Assembly: GCF_900446215.1 (NCBI RefSeq)
Contig: NZ_UAQZ01000014.1
Location: forward strand, 1 to 64,000
Source of the DNA: Burkholderia cenocepacia
GTDB lineage: Bacteria > Pseudomonadota > Gammaproteobacteria > Burkholderiales > Burkholderiaceae
Direction of reading: 5' to 3'
DNA: 64,000 bases
A program made the position numbers and the translations under genes. The notes beneath the pieces are model-generated. The model ran no database searches and was not told the origin of the DNA. It saw only the letters and a list, made by a program, of their open reading frames with translations. How positions within the stretch are numbered: the first letter of the stretch is position 1; each line of letters opens with the position of its first letter. This document shows positions 24,797-33,492 of the stretch, in pieces.

Positions 24797-25519
24797 TCAG
24801 CGTCCCGCTCCGAGCCGGTCGCGCCATTGCGTGGCCGCATACGCGCCGGCCTCGATCGCGGCCACCGCCGCGACGTACAGCACGGTCGCGACACCGAACG
24901 CGGCGAAGGTCTGGAACGTCTCCGTCTCGACCTGCCGCGACGCATACGACAGCTCGGCCACGCCGATCGCCATCGCGAGCGACGAGTTCTTCACGAGATT
25001 CATGTATTGGCCGAACAGCGGCGGCAGCGCGATGCGCACGGCCTGCGGCAGCACCACGTAGCGCAGCGACTGCATCGGCGTGAGGCCGAGCGCGGCCGCC
25101 GCGTCGTGTTGCGCGCGCCGCACGCCGCGCAAACCGGCTTCGCATTCCTCGGCGACGAAGGCAGCCGTATAGGCGCTCAACCCGACCCAGCCCGCCACGA
25201 ATTCGAACGACGGCCACGCGAGCGTGACCGGGCCCACGCTCACCGCATGGCGCGCATTGAGCCACGCGATCCACGTATCGGGCAGCAACGACGCGACGCC
25301 GAAATACCAGAACAGCAACTGCACGAGCAGCGGCGTGTTGCGGAACGCGACGACGTACGCGGCAGCGACCGTGCGCGGCGCCCTGCCGCGCGCATGCCGC
25401 ATCACGGCGAGCAGCAACCCGCCGACGGTCGCTGCGACGGCCGACGCGGCCGCGAGGCCGAGTGTCAGCAGGAAACCCTGCCAGAGCCAGGACAGATATT
25501 TGGGAGCCAACCCGAGCAT
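24797..25519 (-). CDS. Polar amino-acid ABC transporter permease (GltJ-like)
   Basis: A 240-residue HisMQ-family permease. The motif AFRNTPLLVQLLFWYFG and the EAA loop LGLTPMQSLRYVVLPQAVRIALPPLFGQYMNLVKNSSLA are typical of glutamate/aspartate permeases. The ATG at 25519 gives the family N-terminus MLGLAPKYLSWLWQGF; a GTG seven codons upstream (25540) is an alternative, and neither has a strong ribosome site. It follows the binding-protein gene across a hairpin with a T-rich tail, which probably lowers permease expression relative to the binding protein. Confidence 0.87.
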   Translation of the reverse strand: MLGLAPKYLSWLWQGFLLTLGLAAASAVAATVGGLLLAVMRHARGRAPRTVAAAYVVAFRNTPLLVQLLFWYFGVASLLPDTWIAWLNARHAVSVGPVTLAWPSFEFVAGWVGLSAYTAAFVAEECEAGLRGVRRAQHDAAAALGLTPMQSLRYVVLPQAVRIALPPLFGQYMNLVKNSSLAMAIGVAELSYASRQVETETFQTFAAFGVATVLYVAAVAAIEAGAYAATQWRDRLGAGR

Positions 25520-25553
25520 GCTGGGGAGCGCGCACGACACGCGCGGTCGGATG

Positions 25554-25599
25554 AAAACGAAAAGCGCCGCGCGGCCGAGGTTCCGGCCAAACGCGGCGC
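25554..25599 (-). terminator. Intra-operon hairpin (partial terminator) between binding protein and permease genes
   Basis: On the minus strand arms GCGCCGCG (25564-25571) and CGCGGCGC (25592-25599) enclose an inner GGCC/GGCC stem and are followed by TTTTCGTTTTC. It lies between the binding-protein stop (25614) and the permease start, a position where such attenuators adjust stoichiometry. Confidence 0.6.
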
Positions 25600-25613
25600 G
25601 CGTGCGGCAGCGG

Positions 25614-26429
25614 TCAGGTCTTGTCGCCGATCCGGAAAATGCGCGTGAGCGGCGTTTTCGTCGTCGGCCCGAACCATGCGTCGTAGATCTGCGTCGCGCG
25701 GCCGTTCGCCTCGAGCCCCTTCAACGTATCGTTGACGAAGCCGAGCAGGCGCGTCTCGCCCTTCGGCACGCCGACGCCCATGTAGTCGTTCGAGATCGTG
25801 AACGCCGGGATCTCGTAGTTCTGCTTGTCGGGCACGTTCGCGAGCAGGCCGATCAGTTTCGGGCCGTCCTGCGTGATGGCCTGCACGTTGCCGGCGCGCA
25901 GCGCGGCGAACGCGAACGGCGTGTCGTCGTACGCGACGATCGTCGCCTTCGGGAATTTCTCGCGCAGCGTGATTTCGTTGGTCGTGCCCTTGTCGGCGCC
26001 GACGCGCAGGCCGTTCAATTGGTCGGCCGATTTCAGCACGCCCTTCTTCGCGAGAAATTGCTGGCCCGACGAGAAATACGGGATGCTGAAGTCGACCTGC
26101 TTCGCACGCTCGTCGGTGATCGTGAAGTTCGCGAGCACGAGGTCGACCTTGCCGGACGTCAGGAACGGGATGCGGTTCGCGGGGTTGGTCGGTTGCAGCT
26201 GCAGCTTCACGCCGAGCTTGTCGGCGAGCGCCTTCGCGTAATCGACGTCGAGACCGACGATGTGATTGCTTTTCGCGTCGACATAGCCGAACGGCGGATT
26301 GCTGTCGAACGTCGCGACGCGCAGCACCCCTGCCTTCTTGATGTCGTCGAGACGGTCCGCATGGGCGGCGGTGCCTGCGGTAACGAGCGCGACTCCGATG
26401 AGCCACGTAGCGAGCGTGTTGATTTTCAT
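25614..26429 (-). CDS. Periplasmic polar amino-acid binding protein
   Basis: A 271-residue solute-binding protein of the SBP_bac_3 family. Signal peptide MKINTLATWLIGVALVTAGTAAHA; then LDDIKKAGVLRVATFDSNPPFGYVDAKSNHIVGLDVDYAKALADKLGVKLQ, the family start, and the ligand-site segment LVLANFTITDERAKQVDFSIPYF. The start at 26429 is fixed by the signal peptide, with AGGT nearby. First gene of a three-gene uptake operon with the two permeases; the ligand is probably an acidic or polar amino acid. Confidence 0.9.
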   Translation of the reverse strand: MKINTLATWLIGVALVTAGTAAHADRLDDIKKAGVLRVATFDSNPPFGYVDAKSNHIVGLDVDYAKALADKLGVKLQLQPTNPANRIPFLTSGKVDLVLANFTITDERAKQVDFSIPYFSSGQQFLAKKGVLKSADQLNGLRVGADKGTTNEITLREKFPKATIVAYDDTPFAFAALRAGNVQAITQDGPKLIGLLANVPDKQNYEIPAFTISNDYMGVGVPKGETRLLGFVNDTLKGLEANGRATQIYDAWFGPTTKTPLTRIFRIGDKT

Positions 26430-26625
26430 GAGCACGACCTGATTTGTTATGGAGGCCGCCGCGGATCGCGCGGCGGCACGGTTCGAAGAACATCGCGACG
26501 GAGTGTGTCGTCGCGAAGCCGCTAACGTATCAGCGCGTGCGGCGAATCCGAACCAACAAATGGTGCTTTGCTCTGCGGGTTTCGTGATGAAGCAGACGGG
26601 CTGCGGGCACGCATTGCCGCCGCGC

Positions 26626-26800
26626 AAAAAAAGACGCCCGCTGCACGCAGCGGGCGCGAATCCCAGTCAAGGAGGTGTCACACGAACTACGCAGTCAGAT
26701 TAAGGAAATCGGCCGCCACGGACAACGAATCGATTTCCATATCGATATGACGCGGCGCGTTCATGCCGGCACCTGGCCTGTCGAGCCGCGGGTGCCGTCA
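26626..26800 (-). ncRNA. Candidate small RNA (possibly dual-function) with anti-Shine-Dalgarno run and strong terminator
   Basis: The minus strand between the MFS gene terminator (26821-26850) and a second strong terminator (CGCCCGCTGC-AC-GCAGCGGGCG, 26635-26656, followed by seven T's to 26626) has no large gene. It carries CACCTCCTT (26677-26669), a perfect match to the anti-Shine-Dalgarno end of 16S rRNA, immediately before the terminator. A 25-codon frame precedes it. This is the architecture of a trans-acting small RNA that pairs with ribosome sites. The 5' end is not visible; it may start at its own promoter or be cut from the MFS mRNA. Confidence 0.5.
26687..26764 (-). CDS. Candidate 25-residue small protein within the small RNA region
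   Basis: A short frame starting with ATG at 26764 and ending with TAG at 26687, encoding MNAPRHIDMEIDSLSVAADF followed by LNLTA. CCAGGTG lies seven bases before the ATG. It is acidic with an amphipathic second half and no membrane segment. It stands alone between two terminators, which argues that the transcript is a real unit; whether the peptide is made is unknown. Confidence 0.4.
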   Translation of the reverse strand: MNAPRHIDMEIDSLSVAADFLNLTA

Positions 26801-26820
26801 CATGCGCGATTGCACGTCGC

Positions 26821-26850
26821 AAAAAAAACGTCCCGCCAACCGGCGGGACG
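26821..26850 (-). terminator. Rho-independent terminator of the MHS-type permease gene
   Basis: Minus-strand stem CGTCCCGCC / GGCGGGACG (26842-26850 and 26829-26837) with a four-base loop, followed by eight T's (26828-26821). Confidence 0.9.
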
Positions 26851-26886
26851 TTCGTCATGATGCGAGTACGCGCGACGCGCGGCCGA

Positions 26887-28191
26887 TCACGGCTCGTGAC
26901 GCAGATACCCTTCCTTGCTCGGATCGCGCATCCGCCACGACACGATCAGCGAGATCGCGCACAGCGCGGTCACGTACCAGTAGAACGTTTCCTCGCTGCC
27001 GATCGACTTGAACCACAGCGCGACGTACTCGGCCGAGCCGCCGAAGATCGCGTTCGCCACCGCGTACGACAGGCCGACGCCCATCGCGCGCACCTCCGGC
27101 GGGAACATCTCGGCCTTGATCAGGCCGCTGATCGACGTGTAGAAGCTGACGATCGCCAGCGCCACCGTGATCAGCACGAACGCGGCCACCGGGCTCGTCA
27201 CACCCTTCAGCGCATGCATCAGCGGCACCGTGCCGATCACCGCGAACGCACCGAACAGGATCATCGACGTGCGGCGGCCGATCTTGTCCGACAGCGCACC
27301 GAACACCGGCTGCATCAGCATGTAGACGAGCAGCGCGACGGTCATCACGTTGCTGGCCGTCTTCGCGTGCATGCCGGCCGTGTTCACGAGGTACTTCTGC
27401 ATGTACGTCGTGAACGTGTAGAAGATCAGCGAGCCGCCGGCCGTGAAGCCGACCACCGTGAAGAACGCCCCCTTGTGCTGCCACACGCCGCGGATCGTGC
27501 CCGCGTCCTTCTTGTCGCGCGATGCGCTCGTCGACGTCTCGTCGAGCGACTTGCGCAGGTACAGCGAGATCAGCGCGGCCGCCGCGCCGACCACGAACGG
27601 AATGCGCCAGCCCCACGCTTTCAGCTCGCCGGCCGACAGCGTCTGCTGCAGGATCACGAGCACCAGCAGCGCGCACAGCTGGCCGCCGATCAGCGTCACG
27701 TACTGGAACGACGCGAAGAAGCCGCGACGGCCTTTCAGCGCCACTTCACTCATGTAGGTCGCACTCGTCCCGTACTCGCCGCCCACCGACAGGCCCTGGA
27801 ACAGGCGTGCGACCAGCAGCAGCGCCGGCGCGAGCGCGCCGATCTGCGCATAGGTCGGCAGCACCGCGATCACGAGCGAGCCGCCGCACATCATCAGCAC
27901 CGAGATCATCATCGCCGCGCGACGGCCATGACGGTCGGCGATGCGGCCGAACAGCCAGCCGCCGATCGGACGCATCAGGAAGCCGGCCGCGAACACGCCG
28001 GCGGTGTTCAGCAGCTGCGTCGTCGTGTTGCCGCTCGGGAAGAACGCCGGCGCGAAGTACAGCGCGCAGAACGAGTAGATGTAGAAGTCGAACCATTCGA
28101 CGAGGTTGCCCGATGAGGCGCCGACGATGGCGAACACGCGTCGCCGGGTGTCATGCGCGGACAGCGCAGCTTGGTCGGTCTGGACGTCCAT
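26887..28191 (-). CDS. MFS transporter, metabolite:proton symporter (KgtP/ProP-like)
   Basis: A 434-residue permease of the metabolite:H+ symporter group. It has about twelve membrane segments and the family motifs GNLVEWFDFYIYSFCALYFAP at the N-terminus, the loop GWLFGRIADRHGRRAAMMISV, and SVGGEYGTSATYMSEVALKGRRGFFASFQYV. This subgroup carries 2-oxoglutarate, other dicarboxylates or compatible solutes; the substrate is not readable. The ATG at 28191 has AAAGGAACAG upstream; the frame is open to 28263 without support. Monocistronic, with its own terminator. Confidence 0.88.
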   Translation of the reverse strand: MDVQTDQAALSAHDTRRRVFAIVGASSGNLVEWFDFYIYSFCALYFAPAFFPSGNTTTQLLNTAGVFAAGFLMRPIGGWLFGRIADRHGRRAAMMISVLMMCGGSLVIAVLPTYAQIGALAPALLLVARLFQGLSVGGEYGTSATYMSEVALKGRRGFFASFQYVTLIGGQLCALLVLVILQQTLSAGELKAWGWRIPFVVGAAAALISLYLRKSLDETSTSASRDKKDAGTIRGVWQHKGAFFTVVGFTAGGSLIFYTFTTYMQKYLVNTAGMHAKTASNVMTVALLVYMLMQPVFGALSDKIGRRTSMILFGAFAVIGTVPLMHALKGVTSPVAAFVLITVALAIVSFYTSISGLIKAEMFPPEVRAMGVGLSYAVANAIFGGSAEYVALWFKSIGSEETFYWYVTALCAISLIVSWRMRDPSKEGYLRHEP

Positions 28192-28371
28192 GGGTTGGTC
28201 TGTTCCTTTTAGTGCTTTCTGGGCGAGACGGCCGGGGCCGCCGCGTGCGGTCGCACGTGGCACCGGTTCCGGCGCACGGCGCTACGGGATTTTAGCGAAA
28301 TGTAAAGTAACAAGCGCTCCGGGTTCGTCCGGATGTAGAAAATTTTTCTCTTGCCACGCGTTCGTCATATG

Positions 28372-28396
28372 AAAACGCCAGCCCGCAGGCTGGCGT
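28372..28396 (-). terminator. Rho-independent terminator of the prkA-yeaH-spoVR operon
   Basis: Minus-strand stem ACGCCAGCC / GGCTGGCGT (28388-28396 and 28375-28383) with loop TGCG, followed by TTTTC; 28 bases after the spoVR stop. Confidence 0.85.
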
Positions 28397-28423
28397 CCGA
28401 TGCAAACATTGTCGACGCGACGA

Positions 28424-30103
28424 TCACACGCGCACTTCCGGCGGCACGTAGCGGCACTCGTAGCGCTTGCGCACGGTGCCGGCCTCGTCGACGCTCTCCA
28501 GGTACACGTCGAACTGCCAGAGCCGCGCCATGTGCTTGAGCACTTCGTCGCTGTCGTTCGACAGATGGCGGTTGTCGGTCATGAAGTGGCGCAGCGTGAG
28601 GCTGCGGTCGCCGCGCGTGTTGACGGCCCACACCTGGATGTTCGGCTCGCGGTGATGGATGTCGTACTGCCGAGACAACGCCTGCCGCACGTACTGGTAG
28701 CCGGAATCGTCGTGGATCGCCGATACCTCGAGCGAATCGCGCATGTCGTCGTCGAGCACCGAGAAGAGCCGCATCTCGCGGATCAGGTTCGGCGACAGGT
28801 ACTGCGCGATGAAGCTCTCGTCCTTGAAGTTGCGCATCGCGTAGTGCATCGCCGGCAGCCACGGCGTGCCCGCGATCTCCGGAAACCACTTGTAGTCTTC
28901 CTCCGTCGGCGCTTCGCAGATCCGGCGGATGTCGCTCATCATCGAGAAACCGAGCGCATACGGGTTGATCCCGCTGTAGTACGGCTTCGTGACGGGCGGC
29001 TGGTAGACCACGTTGCTGTGCGAGTGCAGGAACTCCATCATGAAGCCGTCTTCCAGCTTCCCCTGGTTGTACAGCGTATTGAGCAGCGTGTAGTGCCAGA
29101 ACGTCGCCCAGCCTTCGTTCATCACCTGCGTCTGCCGTTGCGGATAGAAATACTGGCCGATCTTGCGCACGATGCGGATCACTTCCCGCTCCCACGGTTC
29201 GAGCAGCGGCGCATTCTTCTCCGCGAAATACAGCAGGTTCTCCTGCGGCTCGGGCGGATAGCGGTCCTCCTGCTCCTCCGTGAGCTCGGGCTTCTTGCCC
29301 GGCAGCGTGCGCCACAGTTCGTTCACCTGCGACTGCAGGTACGCCTCGCGCTCGCGCCGCAGCGCCGCTTCCTTCGACAGCGACGGTTTCTGCGGCCGCT
29401 TGTAGCGGTCCACGCCGTAATTCATCAGCGCATGGCACGAGTCGAGCAGTTCCTCGACGCGATCGAGGCCGTAGCGCTCCTCGCATTCCGCGACGTAGTT
29501 CTTCGCGTACACGAGGTAGTCGATGATCGCGTGCGCGTCGGTCCACAAGCGGAACAGGTAATTGCCCTTGAAGAACGAGTTGTGCCCGTACGCCGCGTGC
29601 GCGATGACGAGCGCCTGCATCGTCATCGTGTTCTCTTCCATCAGATATGCGATGCACGGGTTCGAATTGATGACGATTTCGTAGGCGAGGCCCATCTGGC
29701 CGCGACGATAGCTCTTCTCGGTCGCGAGAAAGTGCTTGCCGAACGACCAGTGACGGTAGTTGACGGGCATCCCGACCGACGCATACGCATCCATCATCTG
29801 CTCGGCGCTGATCAGTTCGAGCTGGATCGGGTAGATGTCGAGCTCGTATTGTTCGGCGACCTGCGAGATGTGCGTGTCGTATTCCTCGAGCAATTCGAAC
29901 GTCCAGTCGGACGGGCACGGCAGCGGCTTGCGTTCGGCAACGTTCATACGCGCTTCCTTTTGCCCGGAACCGGGCAAGTCGGCGGCCGGCGGCGACGGTT
30001 CGGCCTGCCCGTGTTGCTGCGGTGCGGCAGGACCGGCCGTGTCGTCGCCGGAAGGGCGCGGCTCGTAGCCGCGCGACTCGTTGTGCAGATGGCGGGTCGT
30101 CAT
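28424..30103 (-). CDS. spoVR: SpoVR family protein (YcgB-like)
   Basis: A 559-residue cytoplasmic protein of the SpoVR/YcgB family, function unclear, usually encoded with PrkA and YeaH and linked to stationary phase or nitrogen starvation. The family domain starts near WTFELLEEYDTHISQVAEQY and contains the histidine-rich IAHAAYGHNSFFKGNYLF and the motif NEGWATFWHY. The ATG at 30103 overlaps the yeaH stop (ATGA) and has AGGTGGA upstream; about 50 extra N-terminal residues are low in complexity. An alternative ATG near 29945 has AAGGAAG upstream and would give a family-sized protein of about 507 residues, so the start is not settled. Confidence 0.88.
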   Translation of the reverse strand: MTTRHLHNESRGYEPRPSGDDTAGPAAPQQHGQAEPSPPAADLPGSGQKEARMNVAERKPLPCPSDWTFELLEEYDTHISQVAEQYELDIYPIQLELISAEQMMDAYASVGMPVNYRHWSFGKHFLATEKSYRRGQMGLAYEIVINSNPCIAYLMEENTMTMQALVIAHAAYGHNSFFKGNYLFRLWTDAHAIIDYLVYAKNYVAECEERYGLDRVEELLDSCHALMNYGVDRYKRPQKPSLSKEAALRREREAYLQSQVNELWRTLPGKKPELTEEQEDRYPPEPQENLLYFAEKNAPLLEPWEREVIRIVRKIGQYFYPQRQTQVMNEGWATFWHYTLLNTLYNQGKLEDGFMMEFLHSHSNVVYQPPVTKPYYSGINPYALGFSMMSDIRRICEAPTEEDYKWFPEIAGTPWLPAMHYAMRNFKDESFIAQYLSPNLIREMRLFSVLDDDMRDSLEVSAIHDDSGYQYVRQALSRQYDIHHREPNIQVWAVNTRGDRSLTLRHFMTDNRHLSNDSDEVLKHMARLWQFDVYLESVDEAGTVRKRYECRYVPPEVRV

Positions 30104-31368
30104 GACATTTCCACCTGCTTTTCGAACAATTCGCGAAACACCGGGTAAATGTCCGCAGCCGATTCCACTTTTTTCATCGCGAGATGCGGTTGCGACAGGG
30201 CCAGTTGCGCGTATTCCAGCCACAGATTCTGCTCTTCCGGCGCGACCTGGATATACGCGAAGTAACGCGTCTGAGTGAGGATATCCTCTTCCAGGATTTT
30301 GCGACACTTGGGCGAATCGTCAGTCCAGTTGTCGCCGTCGGACGCCTGCGCGCCATAGATGTTCCACTCGGTCGGCGAGTAGCGCTCGCTCATCACCTTG
30401 CGCATCAGTTCGAGCGCGCTCGACACGACGGTGCCGCCGCTTTCGGTCGAATGGAAGAAGGTGTCCTCGTCGACTTCCTCGGCGCGCGTGTGGTGGCGAA
30501 TGAACACCACCTCGATGCGCTCGTAGTTGCGCTTGAGGAACAGGTACAGCAGGATGAAGAAGCGCTTCGCGAGATCCTTGCGCTGCTCGTCCATCGAGCC
30601 GGATACGTCCATCAGGCAGAACATCACGGCCTGGCTCGACGGTTGCGGCTGCTTCACGCGATTGATGTAGCGCAGGTCGAACGGATCGATGAACGGAATC
30701 CGCCAGATGCGCCCTTTCAGATGATGGATCTCGGCCTCGAGCGTCGCGATTTCGGCGCGGCGGTCTTCGGGGTCGTTCTTCAGCGCTTCGAGCTGCGCCT
30801 CGAGCTCGCGCAGCTCGTTGACGAGCGGCGAGCCGAGCGCGATGCGCCGGCCGAGCGCGCTGCGCAGCGAACGCACGACGTCGATGTTGTTCGGCGTGCC
30901 TTCCGCCGACCAGCCCGCGCGCACGTTCTTCCAGCTCGGCACCGTCAGCAGGTGCGTCTTCACGAGGCGCGGCAGTTCGAGGTCGTCGAAGAAGTACTGC
31001 ATGAACTCGTCGCGCGACAGCTCGAACACGAAGTCGTCCTGCCCTTCGCCCTCGTTGCTCGCCTGACTGCCTCCGCCACCCGAGCCGCCCTGCGGACGCG
31101 GGATCTTGTCGCCGCGCACGTAGTCCTCGTTGCCGGGGTGCACGTACTCGCGACGCCCGCCCGGCGCGTGCCGGAAATTCGGCTCCGCGATGTCCTTGCG
31201 CGGGATCGTGATGCTCTGCGTGCTCTGGATATCCTTGATGCTACGGTCGCGCACCGCGTCAGACACGGCACGACGAATGTAGTTCTTGACGCGACGCAAA
31301 AAGCGTTCGCGATTGGCGATGCTCTTGTTCTTGCCGGCCAGCCTGCGGTCGATGATTTGATGAAGCAC
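30100..31368 (-). CDS. yeaH: DUF444 / YeaH family protein with VWA-like domain
   Basis: A 422-residue member of the UPF0229/YeaH family. It starts MLHQIIDRRLAGKNKSIANRERFLRR, has a Gly/Ser-rich linker (about residues 98-108) and a VWA-like C-terminal half with MFCLMDVSGSMDEQRKDLAKRFF (a MIDAS DxSxS motif) and HHTRAEEVDEDTFF. It is thought to act with the kinase PrkA; in E. coli the pair responds to starvation. It follows prkA by 125 bases and overlaps spoVR by four. Confidence 0.9.
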   Translation of the reverse strand: MLHQIIDRRLAGKNKSIANRERFLRRVKNYIRRAVSDAVRDRSIKDIQSTQSITIPRKDIAEPNFRHAPGGRREYVHPGNEDYVRGDKIPRPQGGSGGGGSQASNEGEGQDDFVFELSRDEFMQYFFDDLELPRLVKTHLLTVPSWKNVRAGWSAEGTPNNIDVVRSLRSALGRRIALGSPLVNELRELEAQLEALKNDPEDRRAEIATLEAEIHHLKGRIWRIPFIDPFDLRYINRVKQPQPSSQAVMFCLMDVSGSMDEQRKDLAKRFFILLYLFLKRNYERIEVVFIRHHTRAEEVDEDTFFHSTESGGTVVSSALELMRKVMSERYSPTEWNIYGAQASDGDNWTDDSPKCRKILEEDILTQTRYFAYIQVAPEEQNLWLEYAQLALSQPHLAMKKVESAADIYPVFRELFEKQVEMS

Positions 31369-31493
31369 TCCCGGTCTCCCGCTCGAAAGTCGATACGCCG
31401 GGACGCTCGCCGCACATGCCGTCTGCCGTCATGCGGGCGGCGTCTCTGAAAGCGCCCGTACGGACTCGCCGTACGGGCACGGTACCGCGCGCG

Positions 31494-33416
31494 TCATGAC
31501 GACTTGCGCACGCGCAGGTACCAGTCGCAAAGCAGCCTCACCTGCTTCGGCGTATAGCCCTTCGCGACCATCCGGTTCACAAAGTCCTCATGCTTGCGCT
31601 GCTCCTCCGCCGAACCCTTGGCGTTGAATGAAATCACCGGCAACAGTTCCTCGGTGTTCGAGAACATCTTCTTCTCGATCACGACGCGCAACTTTTCGTA
31701 GCTCGTCCACACGGGGTTCTTGCCGGCGTTCGCCGCCCGGGCGCGCAACACGAAGTTCACGATCTCGTTGCGGAAATCCTTCGGATTGCTGATCCCGGCC
31801 GGCTTCTCGATCTTCTCCAGCTCCGCGTTCAGCGCGGCGCGGTCGAAGCTCTCGCCAGTATCGTGATCGCGGAATTCCTGATCCTGGATCCAGAAGTCCG
31901 CATACGTGACGTAGCGATCGAAGATGTTCTGGCCGTATTCCGAATACGACTCGAGATACGCGGTCTGGATCTCCTTGCCGATGAACTCCGCGTAGCGCGA
32001 CGCGAGCACGTCCTTCACGAACGACAGGTACTTCTGCTCCGTTTCCGGCGGGAACTGCTCGCGCTCGATCTGCTGTTCGAGCACGTACATCAGGTGCACG
32101 GGGTTCGCCGCGACCTCACTCGTATCGAAGTTGAACACGCGCGACAGGATCTTGAACGCGAAGCGGGTCGACACGCCGGTCATCCCTTCGTCCACGCCCG
32201 CGTAGTCGCGATACTCCTGGTACGACTTCGCCTTCGGATCGGTGTCCTTCAGGTTTTCGCCGTCGTACACCTGCATCTTCGAGAACAGGCTCGAATTCTC
32301 CGGCTCGTGCAGCCGCGACAGCACCGAGAACTGCGACATCATCTTCAGCGTGCCCGGTGCGCACACGGCCTCGGCGAGCGACGAGTTGCGGATCAGCTTC
32401 TCGTAGATCTTGATCTCTTCCGACACGCGCAGGCAGTACGGCACCTTCACGACGAAGATCCGGTCGAGCAGCGCCTCGTTGTTGCGGTTGTTGCGGAACG
32501 CCTTCCATTCCGACTCGTTCGAGTGCGCGAGAATCACGCCGTCGAACGGAATCGCGCCGAAACCTTCGGTACCCTTGAAGTTGCCTTCCTGCGTGGCGGT
32601 CAGCAGCGGGTGCAGCACCTTGATCGGCGCCTTGAACATTTCGACGAATTCGAGCAGGCCCTGGTTCGCGAGACACAGGCCGCCCGAGTAGCTGTAGGCG
32701 TCGGCATCGTCCTGCGCATACTGTTCGAGCTTGCGGATATCGACCTTGCCGACCAGCGACGAGATGTCCTGATTGTTCTCGTCGCCCGGCTCGGTCTTCG
32801 CGATGCCGACCTGCCGCAGGATCGACGGATAGCGGCGCACCACGCGGAACTGGCGGATGTCGCCGTTGTATTCGTGCAGGCGCTTGACGGCCCACGGACT
32901 CAGGATGCTTTTCAGGTAGCGGCGCGGAATGCCGTACTGTTCCTCGAGGATCGGACCATCCTCGTCGTAGTCGAACAGCCCGAGCGGCGATTCGTTGACG
33001 GGCGAGCCCTTCAGCGAATAGAACGGCACGCGCTCCATCAGTTGCTTCAGGCGCTCGGCGATCGACGACTTGCCGCCGCCCACCGGGCCCAGCAGATAGA
33101 GGATCTGCTTCTTCTCTTCAAGGCCTTGCGCAGCGTGGCGGAAATACGCGACCACCTGCTCGATCACCTCCTCCATTCCGTAGAACTCACGGAATGCCGG
33201 ATACACCTTGATGACCTTGTTCGCGAAGATCCGCGACAAGCGCGGGTCGTTGCGGGTATCGATCTGTTCAGGTTCCCCGATTGCTTCCAGCATGCGTTCA
33301 CCAGCCGTCGCGTACGCGGATGGATCGTTCTTGCAGAGCGCGAGATACTCCTCCAGCGAGAGCTCTTCCTCTCGCGTTTTTTCGAAGCGGTTCGCGAAGC
33401 TGCTGTAAATATCCAT
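31494..33416 (-). CDS. prkA: PrkA/YeaG serine protein kinase (AAA-type)
   Basis: A 640-residue protein with an N-terminal AAA-like PrkA domain (Walker A GPVGGGKS, residues about 110-117; Walker B-like region FDGVILAHSNESEW) and a C-terminal kinase-like domain after about residue 400. It phosphorylates protein targets under starvation in other bacteria. The ATG at 33416 is preceded by GAGGGAGGT, an excellent ribosome site; the frame is open to 33476 but lacks one. It heads the prkA-yeaH-spoVR operon. The stop codon of a 24-residue upstream frame lies one base before the ATG. Confidence 0.93.
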   Translation of the reverse strand: MDIYSSFANRFEKTREEELSLEEYLALCKNDPSAYATAGERMLEAIGEPEQIDTRNDPRLSRIFANKVIKVYPAFREFYGMEEVIEQVVAYFRHAAQGLEEKKQILYLLGPVGGGKSSIAERLKQLMERVPFYSLKGSPVNESPLGLFDYDEDGPILEEQYGIPRRYLKSILSPWAVKRLHEYNGDIRQFRVVRRYPSILRQVGIAKTEPGDENNQDISSLVGKVDIRKLEQYAQDDADAYSYSGGLCLANQGLLEFVEMFKAPIKVLHPLLTATQEGNFKGTEGFGAIPFDGVILAHSNESEWKAFRNNRNNEALLDRIFVVKVPYCLRVSEEIKIYEKLIRNSSLAEAVCAPGTLKMMSQFSVLSRLHEPENSSLFSKMQVYDGENLKDTDPKAKSYQEYRDYAGVDEGMTGVSTRFAFKILSRVFNFDTSEVAANPVHLMYVLEQQIEREQFPPETEQKYLSFVKDVLASRYAEFIGKEIQTAYLESYSEYGQNIFDRYVTYADFWIQDQEFRDHDTGESFDRAALNAELEKIEKPAGISNPKDFRNEIVNFVLRARAANAGKNPVWTSYEKLRVVIEKKMFSNTEELLPVISFNAKGSAEEQRKHEDFVNRMVAKGYTPKQVRLLCDWYLRVRKSS

Positions 33417-33417
33417 G

Positions 33418-33492
33418 CTACCTCCCTCGCCTGAGTCTGAAGACGTGCCTGCCTTCGTATGACTGCGCAGAAGCAAGCGCGTTCGAATTCAT
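33418..33492 (-). CDS. Candidate leader peptide (24 aa) upstream of prkA
   Basis: On the minus strand an ATG at 33492, preceded by AAGAAAGGG, opens a 24-codon frame (MNSNALASAQSYEGRHVFRL then RRGR) that ends in TAG one base before the prkA ATG. Its last codons contain the prkA ribosome site, so ribosomes translating it could open or feed prkA. No codon bias typical of attenuation (repeats of one amino acid) is seen. It may be fortuitous. Confidence 0.35.
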   Translation of the reverse strand: MNSNALASAQSYEGRHVFRLRRGR

